This document shows positions 36,004 to 45,009 of a stretch of DNA of 64,000 nt, in pieces. This DNA is from Paenibacillus plantiphilus (GTDB lineage: Bacteria > Bacillota > Bacilli > Paenibacillales > Paenibacillaceae). The stretch spans positions 124,001 to 188,000 of the forward strand of contig NZ_CAKMMF010000008.1 of the NCBI RefSeq assembly GCF_927798095.1, read 5' to 3'. The translations under genes and the position numbers were made by a program. Below the pieces are notes generated by a model. The model ran no database searches. It was not told where the DNA came from and worked only from the letters and a program-made list of their open reading frames with translations. Position 1 is the first letter of the stretch, and every line of letters begins with the position of its first letter.

Positions 36004-37218
36004 TTAATTTTGGTGTAGGGCGAGGGCTTGCCGCTCCAGCCGCTCCAGCATTTCCAGACAGGCGCGGCTATTGTGGTAGGGGCACTTCCACGGGCTGACC
36101 TTAGGCTCATGGGCCAGCGGTTTGCCTGCCTGATCGACACCCCAGTACCATTCCCCGCCAGTCGGATCGACGATGTAAGCTTTAATGAAGTTCCAGCAAT
36201 TCCAAGCGGCGGCCCGAAATTTATCTTCCCCTGAAAGCTGATAGGCATTGTAAAATCCGACCATCGCTTCGGCTTGCGGCCACCAGTCCTTGTTGGAATC
36301 TGTCACGCCGGATTGATCTGCTTCGTTCCATATGCCGCCGTCCTGGTCGATGCCATCAGCAAGAACGGCCTCCGCCATCGCAAGCGCCATTCGTTCGACG
36401 CGCTCCAGCAGAGAAGGGGTGCCAAGCACCTCGGCAGCCTCGTATAACAGCCAGCTGCCCTCAATATCGTGGCCGTAAGATATATGATGGCCTTTGACCT
36501 GCCAGCTCTCGTCGAAGAACAGTTCGAATCTGGCATGCTTAGAGTCAATAATATGATCCAGTGTCACCTCAATGAGCTCGGTCAGGCTGCGCTTCAGCTC
36601 TTCTGATTTCCATACCCGATAGAGATTGGTATAAGCTTCAAGGACATGAAGATGCGTATTCATTGATTTCTTCTCGTTCAAATCCTTATTGCTCAAGCTA
36701 AGATCGTCAGTTTGCTTCCAATCTAGTGTCAGCGCCTCGATATAGCCTTTATGAACGGGTTCATAGGCATACCGCTCCAACAGCCGATAAATGTCGATTG
36801 CCAGATCGATAGCCTCCTGGCTGCCGAAGGCGCGGTTATATTCTGCCAATGCGTAGATGTAAAAAGCCTGTCCGTACACCTGTTTTTTGGTTTGTGCGGG
36901 CTGCCCGGTATAATCAACGCTCCAGAATAACCCGCCATTATCGCGGTCGATGAAATAATTTTTCAAATAATCGTAAGCTCGATCGGCCATCTTCTTATAT
37001 TCGGAGTTTGGGAAGAGCCGATATGCGGAAGCAAAGGACCACAGAATGCGGGCATTTAATACGAGCCCTTTGTCTGCACGGGTATCGATTCGAAGCTGCC
37101 CATCGATCTCACCGACAAATCCGCCATGTTCGTCATCCACCGTCTGCTCCATCCAAAAGTTTAAAATATTGCCTTGCAGCTCGGCTTGCAGCTCTTCTTT
37201 CCATTGTGCTATATCCAT
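36004..37218 (-). CDS. Cellobiose/mannobiose 2-epimerase (AGE family)
   Basis: 404 residues; ATG 37218 follows AGGAGGGC, so a longer in-frame start at 37260 is not used. An alpha/alpha-barrel of the N-acylglucosamine 2-epimerase family: [20 protein letters not shown] at the start, [32 protein letters not shown], the active-site [31 protein letters not shown] and a C-terminal [14 protein letters not shown]. These fit cellobiose 2-epimerase, which in mannan pathways turns beta-1,4-mannobiose into mannosyl-glucose. Neighbours are a mannanase upstream (13 bases) and the mannosyl-glucose phosphorylase downstream, so the pathway is complete. Confidence 0.9.
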   Translation of the reverse strand: MDIAQWKEELQAELQGNILNFWMEQTVDDEHGGFVGEIDGQLRIDTRADKGLVLNARILWSFASAYRLFPNSEYKKMADRAYDYLKNYFIDRDNGGLFWSVDYTGQPAQTKKQVYGQAFYIYALAEYNRAFGSQEAIDLAIDIYRLLERYAYEPVHKGYIEALTLDWKQTDDLSLSNKDLNEKKSMNTHLHVLEAYTNLYRVWKSEELKRSLTELIEVTLDHIIDSKHARFELFFDESWQVKGHHISYGHDIEGSWLLYEAAEVLGTPSLLERVERMALAMAEAVLADGIDQDGGIWNEADQSGVTDSNKDWWPQAEAMVGFYNAYQLSGEDKFRAAAWNCWNFIKAYIVDPTGGEWYWGVDQAGKPLAHEPKVSPWKCPYHNSRACLEMLERLERQALALHQN

Positions 37219-37231
37219 CGTGCAGCCCTCC

Positions 37232-38176
37232 TTATCGTTTCGATGCATAGAACTTCGCAATCACCGGCTCTGCTTCCTTGCCATAGACACAGTAGCCATC
37301 ATCATGTGCGGCTTGTTCGCGCTCGTACACGATAGCCGGCCAATCCCATAACATAAAACCGCGAACCCATTCACGCTCGGCGCATTTAGCAAACATCATG
37401 CGATAGAAATCCGCTTGCTCGGTTTGATTATGCTCACCTTGAAGCATCCAGTCGTTCGGGATGGCGGCAGAGCCAGTGCGGCTTGGGCAGCCCGCCTCCA
37501 TGAAGAAGAACGGTTTGTCGAACTGCTTTACGACGTCTTCAATGCGGTTCAATTGACGGTCCCAATCCTGAATGGGATAGTATCCGCTGGAGCTGATGAT
37601 ATCAACCGCATCCCACCAAGCTACATTATCCTCCTGATATTTGTCGCAATTGTAAGTAATCAGGCCGCTGTACACCTTCCTTACTTCAGCGATCAATTGG
37701 CGCCATTCGGTTTCCCTGCGGTCAGTTTGCACCATCTCGCAGCCAATGCATAACATTTCGCAGCTGGTTTCTTCGGCCATCTTCGCGAAATGCAGGATGT
37801 AAGCGCGATAGGAGGCGAACCACTGGCTCCACTTGGGTTCACAGGGTACGTCCTTATCGAAAAAGTTAATGTGAGCGCGCCATGTGCCATCCGCGCAATT
37901 CACAATCGGCTTCAGACACACTTGAAGACCTAACGATTTGGCTTTGCGGATCGCCCAGCGCACTTCATCGTCAGTGACAGTCGGCTCGTCCCAGTACGGG
38001 ATTTCCGTGGAGAAGGCAGTAGCCTGAAGCGCGGAGAACGCGATGGCGGTCCAGTTCGAATTCGTAGATTCAGCCATACGTTCCATCGACAGAGAAGCGG
38101 ATTCATTATTCCATGTGCCTCTGACACCCATGAAACCCCAAGTCATACCAGCAATAAATGGTTCAGATAATTGCAT
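37232..38176 (-). CDS. Intracellular GH113 beta-mannanase
   Basis: 314 residues. ATG 38176 is chosen because its ribosome site GAGGTG would be overlapped by the upstream GTG 38185. No signal peptide, so it works on imported oligosaccharides. It fits GH113 (Alicyclobacillus AaManA type): GMTWGFMGVRGTW at the start, CLKPIVNCADGTWRAHI, acid/base Glu147 in CIGCEMV, nucleophile Glu227 in FFFMEAGCPS, and the final GFMLWDWPA. First gene of the operon that continues with the epimerase and phosphorylase; a promoter and palindromic operator lie directly upstream. Confidence 0.88.
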   Translation of the reverse strand: MQLSEPFIAGMTWGFMGVRGTWNNESASLSMERMAESTNSNWTAIAFSALQATAFSTEIPYWDEPTVTDDEVRWAIRKAKSLGLQVCLKPIVNCADGTWRAHINFFDKDVPCEPKWSQWFASYRAYILHFAKMAEETSCEMLCIGCEMVQTDRRETEWRQLIAEVRKVYSGLITYNCDKYQEDNVAWWDAVDIISSSGYYPIQDWDRQLNRIEDVVKQFDKPFFFMEAGCPSRTGSAAIPNDWMLQGEHNQTEQADFYRMMFAKCAEREWVRGFMLWDWPAIVYEREQAAHDDGYCVYGKEAEPVIAKFYASKR

Positions 38177-38218
38177 TCTGTTCACCTCGTTAGTTTGATT
38201 TGCGTCTTTTGTTAGCTT

Positions 38219-38287
38219 TTGTTATCAATAACGATAACAAAATAACTACTTAACAGATACTATAAAGATAATTGTTATTGGATTCAA
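38219..38287 (-). promoter_or_regulatory. Promoter and operator of the mannan-degradation operon
   Basis: On the minus strand TTGAAT (38282-38287) and TATAGT (38259-38264) are separated by 17 bases. Downstream, arms TTGTTATC and GATAACAA (38219-38240, 6-base centre) form a perfect palindrome suitable for a LacI-family repressor. Confidence 0.65.
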
Positions 38288-38340
38288 CCTATAAATTCGA
38301 TTTTGTTACTTTGTTACTTTATTTTTTACTTAACAACAAC

Positions 38341-38367
38341 AAAAAAACCGTCCCTGCAGACGGTTTA
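38341..38367 (-). terminator. Terminator after the LacI-type regulator
   Basis: On the minus strand AAACCGTC and GACGGTTT arms with a short loop are followed by a T-run. Confidence 0.75.
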
Positions 38368-38385
38368 AAGTGAAAAAGCATATGT

Positions 38386-39402
38386 TTAGTTGCTTGCCTC
38401 CAAGCGCTGAACCGAGTCTCTGTAAATGATTTTGCCTTGTACGAGCACTCGGCCGTTCCGGCGGCTTGGGTTGGCGATCTTCTCCATAATGAATTTGACC
38501 GCAGTCCGTGCCATTTGATCGATATCCACTTCAACTGTTGTCAGGTGCGGAGAGACCAGTGTGGCATAGATGTCATTGTCAAAACCTACCACGGAACAAT
38601 CGGAAGGAATTTGGTATCCTAATTCTGTAAGCCGTTCGTAAACATTGTATGCAACCTGATCGCAGTTGCAGACGAAGGCTGTAGGCATTTTCTCGGGCAG
38701 CTTGATCTCGATGTAGCGGCCGCGCTCGTCACGATCATTCAGCAGCAATCGTTCCTGAAAAGCGAGCCCGTGTTCAAGAAGTGACTTGTAGTAGCCGAGA
38801 AAACGATCCTGAATGCTGCTGGTGGAGTAAATATTGCCGACATAGGCGATTTCACGGTGGCCCATGGCAATTAAGTAATTCGTTAGTTCATAAGCGCCGT
38901 AGAAGTTGTCCTGGATAATGGAATCGATCTCCGCATGTTCATCATAGAAGTCCAAAAATAATTTGGGCAGGTTCATCGTTTGAACAATATTGATGTATTC
39001 CTTGCTGACCTGGCCCAGAATAATGATCCCGTCCACTTTGTTTTCATTATAGACTCTTGGAAAGCTGAGCTGCTCCTCGTCCTCATTGCTAAGTACATTT
39101 AGAATGCCAAAATAACCGTAATGCTCAAGATGGAGGGAGATTTGCTGATAAACCCGCAAATAGAAGGAATCATTCATGCCTGTAAACCGTTGCGGAATCA
39201 TTACGCCTATATTATAGGACAGTCCTTCTTTAATCGATTTGGCGGCGGAATTATAGCGATAGCCCATCTCGCCGGCAATTTTTTTTATTTTAAGCTTCAA
39301 ACTGTCGCTGACGCCTTCTTTATCGTTAAGCGCTTTGGAGACCGTTACGCTGCTGACTCCAACTTTATCTGCAATATCTTTCATCGTAATGTTGCTTCTC
39401 AT
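38386..39402 (-). CDS. LacI-family transcriptional regulator of the mannan locus
   Basis: 338 residues. N-terminal helix-turn-helix (ITMKDIADKVGVSSVTVSKALND), hinge, then a sugar-binding domain (IIILGQVSKEYINIVQ, AYVGNIYSTSSIQDRFLGYY, TAFVCNCDQVAYNVYERL, TTVEVDIDQMARTAVKFI). The gene lies between the two divergent mannan operons, each of which has a TTATC/GATAA-type palindrome near its promoter. The likely role is repression of both until a mannan-derived sugar binds; the ligand is not known. Confidence 0.9.
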   Translation of the reverse strand: MRSNITMKDIADKVGVSSVTVSKALNDKEGVSDSLKLKIKKIAGEMGYRYNSAAKSIKEGLSYNIGVMIPQRFTGMNDSFYLRVYQQISLHLEHYGYFGILNVLSNEDEEQLSFPRVYNENKVDGIIILGQVSKEYINIVQTMNLPKLFLDFYDEHAEIDSIIQDNFYGAYELTNYLIAMGHREIAYVGNIYSTSSIQDRFLGYYKSLLEHGLAFQERLLLNDRDERGRYIEIKLPEKMPTAFVCNCDQVAYNVYERLTELGYQIPSDCSVVGFDNDIYATLVSPHLTTVEVDIDQMARTAVKFIMEKIANPSRRNGRVLVQGKIIYRDSVQRLEASN

Positions 39403-39556
39403 TACTTACATTCACCGTCCTATACATTTTAAACGGAAGCAGCTTGTTATGCTAAAAACAGTATACATCTATAACCTCAGTATATAAAGTAATTTGTTTC
39501 GGATAATTAATTACTTTACTTATTAACTAATATTAAGGGGTGATTTAATTAAATTG

Positions 39557-39606
39557 TTGACAGGAAAGCGCATACAACATAGAATAAAGAAGTGCTTTAT
39601 CGATAA
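39557..39606 (+). promoter_or_regulatory. Sigma-A promoter with palindromic operator for the mannan uptake operon
   Basis: TTGACA (39557-39562) and TAGAAT (39580-39585) are 17 bases apart, close to the ideal promoter. The palindrome TTATCGATAA (39597-39606) lies just downstream and shares half-sites with the operator at 38219-38240. Confidence 0.75.
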
Positions 39607-39639
39607 CTTAAATATTAGTTTAGAAAGGGGTTACGAAAA

Positions 39640-40971
39640 ATGATAAAAAGAAAAGCTACGATCGGTTTAGTAACTGTAGCGCTTGTCGGTTCGATGCTGG
39701 CGGGGTGCTCACAGAACAACGCAGAGAATAACCCAACTACCAACACAGAGGGAACGGAACAAACGGGCAAAGGCCCATCTGGTGAAATTACGGTGCTTAC
39801 CCAACGGACAGACATCGTAGATACGGTGTTCAAAGGTTACGCAACTGAATTTAATAAGAAATATCCGGATGTTAAAGTAAACTTCCAAGCATTGTCCGAT
39901 TATGAAGGTCAAATTACGGTTCGGATGAACTCCGACGATTATGGTGATGTTCTGCTTGTGCCGACAAGCATTCCATTGGCGGATACGCCTGAATTTTTTG
40001 AGCCTCTTGGGGATCTGGCCGAAATGAGCAAGGAATATATCGGTTTGGAAGAAAGAGCGGTTGACGGCAAGGCTTACGGTATTCCAATTGCGGTTAACTT
40101 CTCGGGCGTGTTATACAACAAAAAAGTGTTTAATGATGCGGGCGTAACGAAGGCGCCAAGAACGACAGATGAATTCCTCACAGCATTGAAAGCGATCAAA
40201 GACAAAGGCAATGCGATACCGCTTTACACGAACTATGCGGATAGCTGGCCGTTGACGCAGTGGGAAGCTGTATTGACTACGGTTGCCGGCAATGTAGACT
40301 ATGTGAACGTCGAACAGCCGAATACCGATGAGAACTTCGTGCCTGGCAAGCCTCACTATGAGCTGTACAAAGTGATGTATGACGCCGCAAAGCAAGGATT
40401 GATCGAGAAAGATCCAACGACAACGAACTGGGAGGCTTCCAAAGCTGACATGGCTAACGGCAAGATCGGCGCCATGGTGCTCGGTTCCTGGGCGATTGGT
40501 CAAGTGAGTGCATTAGCGCCGAACAAGGATGACATTGCTTACATGCCGTTCCCGACTAATGCAAGCGAAATTATTATGCCATTGGCTGACGACTACACGC
40601 TCGGTATTAATAAAAACAGTGACAACAAAGAAGCCGCAAGAGCATGGATTGACTGGTTCGTTAAAGAGTCCGGCTACTCGGTAGAGCAAGCGGGCGGCAT
40701 GAGCCCGGTTGTCGGCGCTCCACTTCCGGAGACGCTGAAGCAGTTCGAAGGCACAGATGTGAAGTTTGAGCTCCAGTCCCCTGCAAAGGCTGGACAAGAG
40801 GGCTGGGTTGATAAAATCGACAAGGATGCCGAGATTGGCCTCTGGCAGCCGGAATTCAAGAAGCGGATTATCGAAGCGGCCATCGGCAACCTCGATGAGT
40901 CCTTCGATGATATTATGAAGGATCTGAACGAAGATTGGGTGAGTTCCCGCGCCAAGGTTGTCGGCAAATAG
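39640..40971 (+). CDS. Extracellular sugar-binding lipoprotein of an ABC importer
   Basis: 443 residues with a lipoprotein signal (lipobox LAGC). The mature part is a family-1 solute-binding protein: GEITVLTQRTDIVDTVFKGY, FEPLGDLAEMSKEYIGLEE, NFSGVLYNKKVFNDAGVTK and the C-terminal KEAARAWIDWFVKESG. It captures oligosaccharides, here most likely mannooligosaccharides, and hands them to the two permeases encoded next. A strong promoter with a palindromic operator lies upstream. There is no ATPase gene in the operon, so a shared MsmK/MalK-type ATPase must serve it. Confidence 0.9.
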   Translation: MIKRKATIGLVTVALVGSMLAGCSQNNAENNPTTNTEGTEQTGKGPSGEITVLTQRTDIVDTVFKGYATEFNKKYPDVKVNFQALSDYEGQITVRMNSDDYGDVLLVPTSIPLADTPEFFEPLGDLAEMSKEYIGLEERAVDGKAYGIPIAVNFSGVLYNKKVFNDAGVTKAPRTTDEFLTALKAIKDKGNAIPLYTNYADSWPLTQWEAVLTTVAGNVDYVNVEQPNTDENFVPGKPHYELYKVMYDAAKQGLIEKDPTTTNWEASKADMANGKIGAMVLGSWAIGQVSALAPNKDDIAYMPFPTNASEIIMPLADDYTLGINKNSDNKEAARAWIDWFVKESGYSVEQAGGMSPVVGAPLPETLKQFEGTDVKFELQSPAKAGQEGWVDKIDKDAEIGLWQPEFKKRIIEAAIGNLDESFDDIMKDLNEDWVSSRAKVVGK

Positions 40972-41093
40972 TGTAACGCCGGGGATGATGTATAACGGCG
41001 GCAATAGAGGAGGGAGACGCATGCAGCATGCGTTTCCCTTATATTCGCCACAGTAGAGAGAAGTGCAGAGCAGGACCTTTGGAGGTATGAGTG

Positions 41094-41969
41094 ATGTTTA
41101 AGAACCTGAACTATAAAATGCAGCGAAGAATCATTATATTCGCTTTTTCGCTGATCCCGGTCACGTTATTATTCACATTTGCGTACTTGCCGGTTATCAA
41201 TATGTTCAAATACAGCTTCACCGACTGGAACGGATACAGCAAGAGCTACGACTATGTCGGATTTGAGAATTACAAAACTATTTTTACAGATTCCAAATAT
41301 TTTTCCGTCTTCAAAGTCAGCTTGTACTATTTTGTCGGCTCATTCGTTCAGATGGGACTGGCGTTATACTTCGCGACGATTCTAAGCACGAGTGTCCGTT
41401 TCAAAAATTTTTTTAAAGGGGTCATGTTCTTCCCTTATCTTCTGAACGGCGTAGCGATCGGATTTATCTTTCTGTTCTTCTTCAGGCCTGATGGTACTTT
41501 GGATACGTTGCTGCAAAGCGTCGGTCTCGGTGCTTATACACAAGGCTGGCTGCTCAATCCGCATATTATCAATATTTCGCTGGCCGGGGCATCCCTATGG
41601 AGATATATGGGATTTAACTTCATTATTTTCCTCGGTGCGATCTCCTCAATCGGCAAGGATGTTTATGAAGCGGCTGAAATTGACGGAGCGAACCGTTGGC
41701 ATCAATTCCGCCATATCATTCTCCCGAGCATTAAGAGCATTGTGCAGTTGAACTTGATTTTGGCGATTAGCGGCGCAATCAGTGCGTTCGATATTCCATA
41801 TATCATGACCGGCGGTTCGAATGGCAGTAATACGTTTGTCATCCAGACAGTAACGACAGCGTTTAAGTACAACAAGCTAGGCCTTGCTTCCGCCATGGCG
41901 GTCGTTCTGCTCTTCATTGTCGTCATTGTGACCTTGCTGCAACGCTTGTTCATCAAGGAGGAGAAATAA
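41094..41969 (+). CDS. ABC sugar importer permease, MalF type
   Basis: 291 residues, ATG 41094, 8 bases after GGAGG. Six transmembrane helices (for example RRIIIFAFSLIPVTLLFTFA) and the permease EAA loop YEAAEIDGANRWHQFRHIILP, which contacts the ATPase. Downstream of the binding protein and 3 bases before the second permease. Confidence 0.9.
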   Translation: MFKNLNYKMQRRIIIFAFSLIPVTLLFTFAYLPVINMFKYSFTDWNGYSKSYDYVGFENYKTIFTDSKYFSVFKVSLYYFVGSFVQMGLALYFATILSTSVRFKNFFKGVMFFPYLLNGVAIGFIFLFFFRPDGTLDTLLQSVGLGAYTQGWLLNPHIINISLAGASLWRYMGFNFIIFLGAISSIGKDVYEAAEIDGANRWHQFRHIILPSIKSIVQLNLILAISGAISAFDIPYIMTGGSNGSNTFVIQTVTTAFKYNKLGLASAMAVVLLFIVVIVTLLQRLFIKEEK

Positions 41970-41972
41970 CCT

Positions 41973-42806
41973 ATGTATAAATTGAAATACGGGACGGCGG
42001 CTGTTTTCAAGTATGCCACCTTGTTGCTTGGCGCGTTTGCCGCACTCGTTCCGATCGCGGTTGTTCTCTTCGCTTCCTTCAAGACGAACAAGGAATACAG
42101 CACAACAAGTCCGCTCACGCTCCCGGAGAACTGGTTTAACTTTTCCAACTATACGAAGGCATTTATTAACGGCAAGATGCTGCTGGGCTTCGGGAATACG
42201 ATTTTTATCGTGGTGATGTCCATCATCGGCGCTACGCTGATCGGCGCGATGATTGCCTATGTGCTTAACCGGTTCCGATTCCGCGGCAGAAACATTTTGA
42301 TAGTCGCCTTTTTGCTAGCTACGCTGATCCCGAGTGTAACGACCCAGGTAGCTACCTTTCGGATTATCGATTCCCTGAATCTGATGGATACCCGTTTCGC
42401 TCCGATACTGCTCTATCTTGGTACGGATATTATCGCCGTGTATATTTTTATGCAGTTTTTAAATTCGATTTCGGACTCACTGGATGAATCCGCGATGCTG
42501 GATGGCGCTTCTTATTTCACAATCTTCTGGAGAATCATTTTGCCGCTTCTGGCACCGGCGATTGTAACGGTTATTATCGTCAAAGGCGTCAACATTTACA
42601 ACGATTTTTACACGCCATTCCTCTATATGCCGAGTGAAAATCTGCAGGTTCTGTCTACGGCGCTCTTCAAGTTCAAAGGTCCTTATGGCTCCCAATGGGA
42701 AGTCATCTGCGCCGGTATCATGATTACGATCATTCCGATTATGATTATCTTCCTGTCCCTGCAGAAATACATTTATAACGGCTTCGCGCAAGGATCGGTT
42801 AAATAA
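41973..42806 (+). CDS. ABC sugar importer permease, MalG type
   Basis: 277 residues, ATG 41973 behind AAGGAGGAGA. Six transmembrane helices, and the EAA loop DESAMLDGASYFTIFWRIIL. Together with the previous gene it forms the channel of the mannooligosaccharide importer. The FMQFLNSISDSLDESA segment just before the loop is typical of MalG-type permeases. Confidence 0.9.
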   Translation: MYKLKYGTAAVFKYATLLLGAFAALVPIAVVLFASFKTNKEYSTTSPLTLPENWFNFSNYTKAFINGKMLLGFGNTIFIVVMSIIGATLIGAMIAYVLNRFRFRGRNILIVAFLLATLIPSVTTQVATFRIIDSLNLMDTRFAPILLYLGTDIIAVYIFMQFLNSISDSLDESAMLDGASYFTIFWRIILPLLAPAIVTVIIVKGVNIYNDFYTPFLYMPSENLQVLSTALFKFKGPYGSQWEVICAGIMITIIPIMIIFLSLQKYIYNGFAQGSVK

Positions 42807-42837
42807 AATTCTATCATGTTAATAAAGGAGATTATAT

Positions 42838-43860
42838 ATGGACACAGTACGCATTATTGGAGAGAATCTTCCGAACATGCCTTGGCAGGAGAAACCAGAG
42901 GGGGCAGTTGGCCCGGTATGGAGACATTCCGATAACCCGGTCATCCATCGTAATCCGGTCAAGGGCGTAGCTCGCATTTTCAACAGTGCCGTCGTTCCGT
43001 TCGAAGGCGAATACGTAGGTATTTTCCGCGCCGAGTCGACGAATGGCCGCTCGCATCTGCATATGGGCCGAAGCAAGGATGGTTTGAAATGGACGATCGA
43101 GGAGAAGCAAATTCCGTTCGTCAACGAGCAAGGAAAGCCATTCCAGCCGAATTACGCCTACGACCCTCGGCTTGTTAAAGTGGAGGACGTTTATTACATC
43201 ATTTGGTGTACGGATTTCTACGGAGCCGCAATTGGTGTCGCGAGAACGACCGATTTCGAATCCTTCGTGCGCCTGGAAAATCCGTTTCTCCCGTTCAACC
43301 GCAACGGTGTCTTGTTCCCTCGCAAAATCAATGGCAATTTCGTCATGCTTTCCCGTCCAAGCGACAGCGGCCATACGCCGTTTGGCGATGTCTTCCTGAG
43401 CGAGAGCCCGGATTTCGTCTATTGGGGCAAGCATCGCCATGTGATGAGCAAAGGCGGCCAAGGCTGGTGGCAGTCGGTTAAAATTGGCGGAGGACCGGCT
43501 CCGATCGAGACGAGCGAGGGCTGGCTCATGTTCTATCATGGGGTAACCGGCACATGCAACGGTCTTGTGTACAGCATGGGCGCCGTTATTTTGGACAAGG
43601 ATGAGCCGTCCAAGGTGAAGTACCGTTCCAGCACCTATGTGCTTACGCCGGAAGAGTGGTACGAGGAGCGCGGTTTCGTGCCTAACGTCGTATTCCCTTG
43701 CGCCACGCTGACGGATGCGGAGACCGGTCGGATCGCGATTTACTACGGCGCCGCAGACACTTACGTCGGCGTAGCTTATACGACTGCACAGGAAATTATC
43801 GATTATGTGAAAGCGACGCATGAAGAAGTCGGCGACGATGCCGAAATCGGCATCATGTAA
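42838..43860 (+). CDS. Beta-1,4-mannooligosaccharide phosphorylase (GH130, subfamily 2 type)
   Basis: 340 residues, ATG behind AAAGGAG. A single-domain five-bladed propeller: PVKGVARIFNSAVVPFEGEY, FRAESTNGRSHLHMGRS, NYAYDPRLVKVEDVYYIIWC, GGGPAPIETSEGWLMFYHG and FPNV-type RGFVPNVVFPC with IYYGAADT near the end. Length and block pattern fit GH130_2, which removes mannose-1-phosphate from mannooligosaccharides. It differs clearly from the other GH130 in this window, so the two probably have different substrates. No signal peptide: acts in the cytoplasm on imported sugar. Confidence 0.88.
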   Translation: MDTVRIIGENLPNMPWQEKPEGAVGPVWRHSDNPVIHRNPVKGVARIFNSAVVPFEGEYVGIFRAESTNGRSHLHMGRSKDGLKWTIEEKQIPFVNEQGKPFQPNYAYDPRLVKVEDVYYIIWCTDFYGAAIGVARTTDFESFVRLENPFLPFNRNGVLFPRKINGNFVMLSRPSDSGHTPFGDVFLSESPDFVYWGKHRHVMSKGGQGWWQSVKIGGGPAPIETSEGWLMFYHGVTGTCNGLVYSMGAVILDKDEPSKVKYRSSTYVLTPEEWYEERGFVPNVVFPCATLTDAETGRIAIYYGAADTYVGVAYTTAQEIIDYVKATHEEVGDDAEIGIM

Positions 43861-43894
43861 AGCATCGCAATTCTTATCCTTATAACCCCAATGG

Positions 43895-43928
43895 AAACGG
43901 ATAATCGCTTTAATGGTTTATCCGTTTT
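43895..43928 (+). terminator. Terminator after the GH130 gene
   Basis: AAACGGATAA pairs with TTATCCGTTT around a 13-base loop, followed by TCTTCTT. The hairpin ends just before the ribosome site of the esterase gene, so it may only attenuate. Confidence 0.7.
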
Positions 43929-43949
43929 CTTCTTCAAGGAGGAACGGAC

Positions 43950-44906
43950 TTGGCTAACGATAAAGTAGAAGATTTGCTGAAATATAGAGGAAGCAGCCCG
44001 AAGCCGGATGATTTCGATGCTTACTGGGCGCGTGCGCTGAACGAATTGGATGATCAACCTCTTGCCTATGAACTGGTGGTGGCCCAATTCCAAACGCCTT
44101 TGGCGGAATGCTATCATCTCTATTTTACCGGTGTCGGGGGAGCAAGAGTGCATGCCAAATTCGTCAAGCCTAAAGCGTCAAACGGGATGGGGCCTGGGCT
44201 GGCTTTGTTCCATGGCTATCACTCCAACAGCGGCGACTGGTTCGATAAGGTGACCTATGCGGCACATGGCATCACGGTCATCGCCCTGGACTGCCGAGGA
44301 CAGGGAGGACTCTCCGAGGACAACCTGGCTGTAAAAGGAAATACATTAAAGGGCCATATTATCCGAGGAATAGATGAGGGGAATGCGGATCGGCTTTATT
44401 ACCGCCATGTTTTCCTTGATCTGGTTCAGACCGTGAGAATATTGAAGTCTATGGATGGCGTGGACCCGGATAAAATTGGCGTCCATGGCTGCTCGCAGGG
44501 CGGTGCCTTGGCCATTGCCTGCGCTGCGCTCGAACCGAGCGTCAAGCTGGCGATACCGGTGTATCCGTTCTTGACCGATTACAAGAAGGCTTGGGAGATG
44601 GATGCCACCTCTTCGGCTTATGAAGAAATTGCTTACTTCTTCCGCTTTTTGGATCCGCTGCATACACGGCAGGATGAGTTGTTCCATAAGCTGGGCTATA
44701 TTGACATTCAGAATCTGGCTGATCGCATAGAAGCAAAGGTTATTTTCGTAACGGGTCTAGCCGACCCGGTCTGTCCGCCATATACGCAATTTGCGACGTA
44801 CAACAAGATTACGTCCGATAAGGAGCTTGTTGTATATCATGAATACGGTCATGAGTATCTGCCTTTCTTGAGCGATCGCGTGCTGCAGGAGTTGTTGAAT
44901 CTTTAA
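43950..44906 (+). CDS. Carbohydrate acetyl esterase (CE7 family)
   Basis: 318 residues, TTG 43950 behind AAGGAGGAACGG. An alpha/beta hydrolase of the acetyl-xylan-esterase/cephalosporin-C-deacetylase group: DCRGQGG motif, nucleophile GCSQGG, Asp in FVTGLADPVCPP and His in EYGHEYL. The first helix SPKPDDFDAYWARALNEL is also typical. It removes acetyl groups from imported oligosaccharides, which fits natural acetylated glucomannan. It has no signal peptide. Confidence 0.9.
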   Translation: MANDKVEDLLKYRGSSPKPDDFDAYWARALNELDDQPLAYELVVAQFQTPLAECYHLYFTGVGGARVHAKFVKPKASNGMGPGLALFHGYHSNSGDWFDKVTYAAHGITVIALDCRGQGGLSEDNLAVKGNTLKGHIIRGIDEGNADRLYYRHVFLDLVQTVRILKSMDGVDPDKIGVHGCSQGGALAIACAALEPSVKLAIPVYPFLTDYKKAWEMDATSSAYEEIAYFFRFLDPLHTRQDELFHKLGYIDIQNLADRIEAKVIFVTGLADPVCPPYTQFATYNKITSDKELVVYHEYGHEYLPFLSDRVLQELLNL

Positions 44907-45009
44907 GCCAATGCATACTGCCTCGTGCGGGTCCTGAGAGGAGGTGAATTCAACCGATTTCGTTAATCGTTCACGCCTATAATTCTAGCATGGAGAGAGA
45001 GTGATCAGG

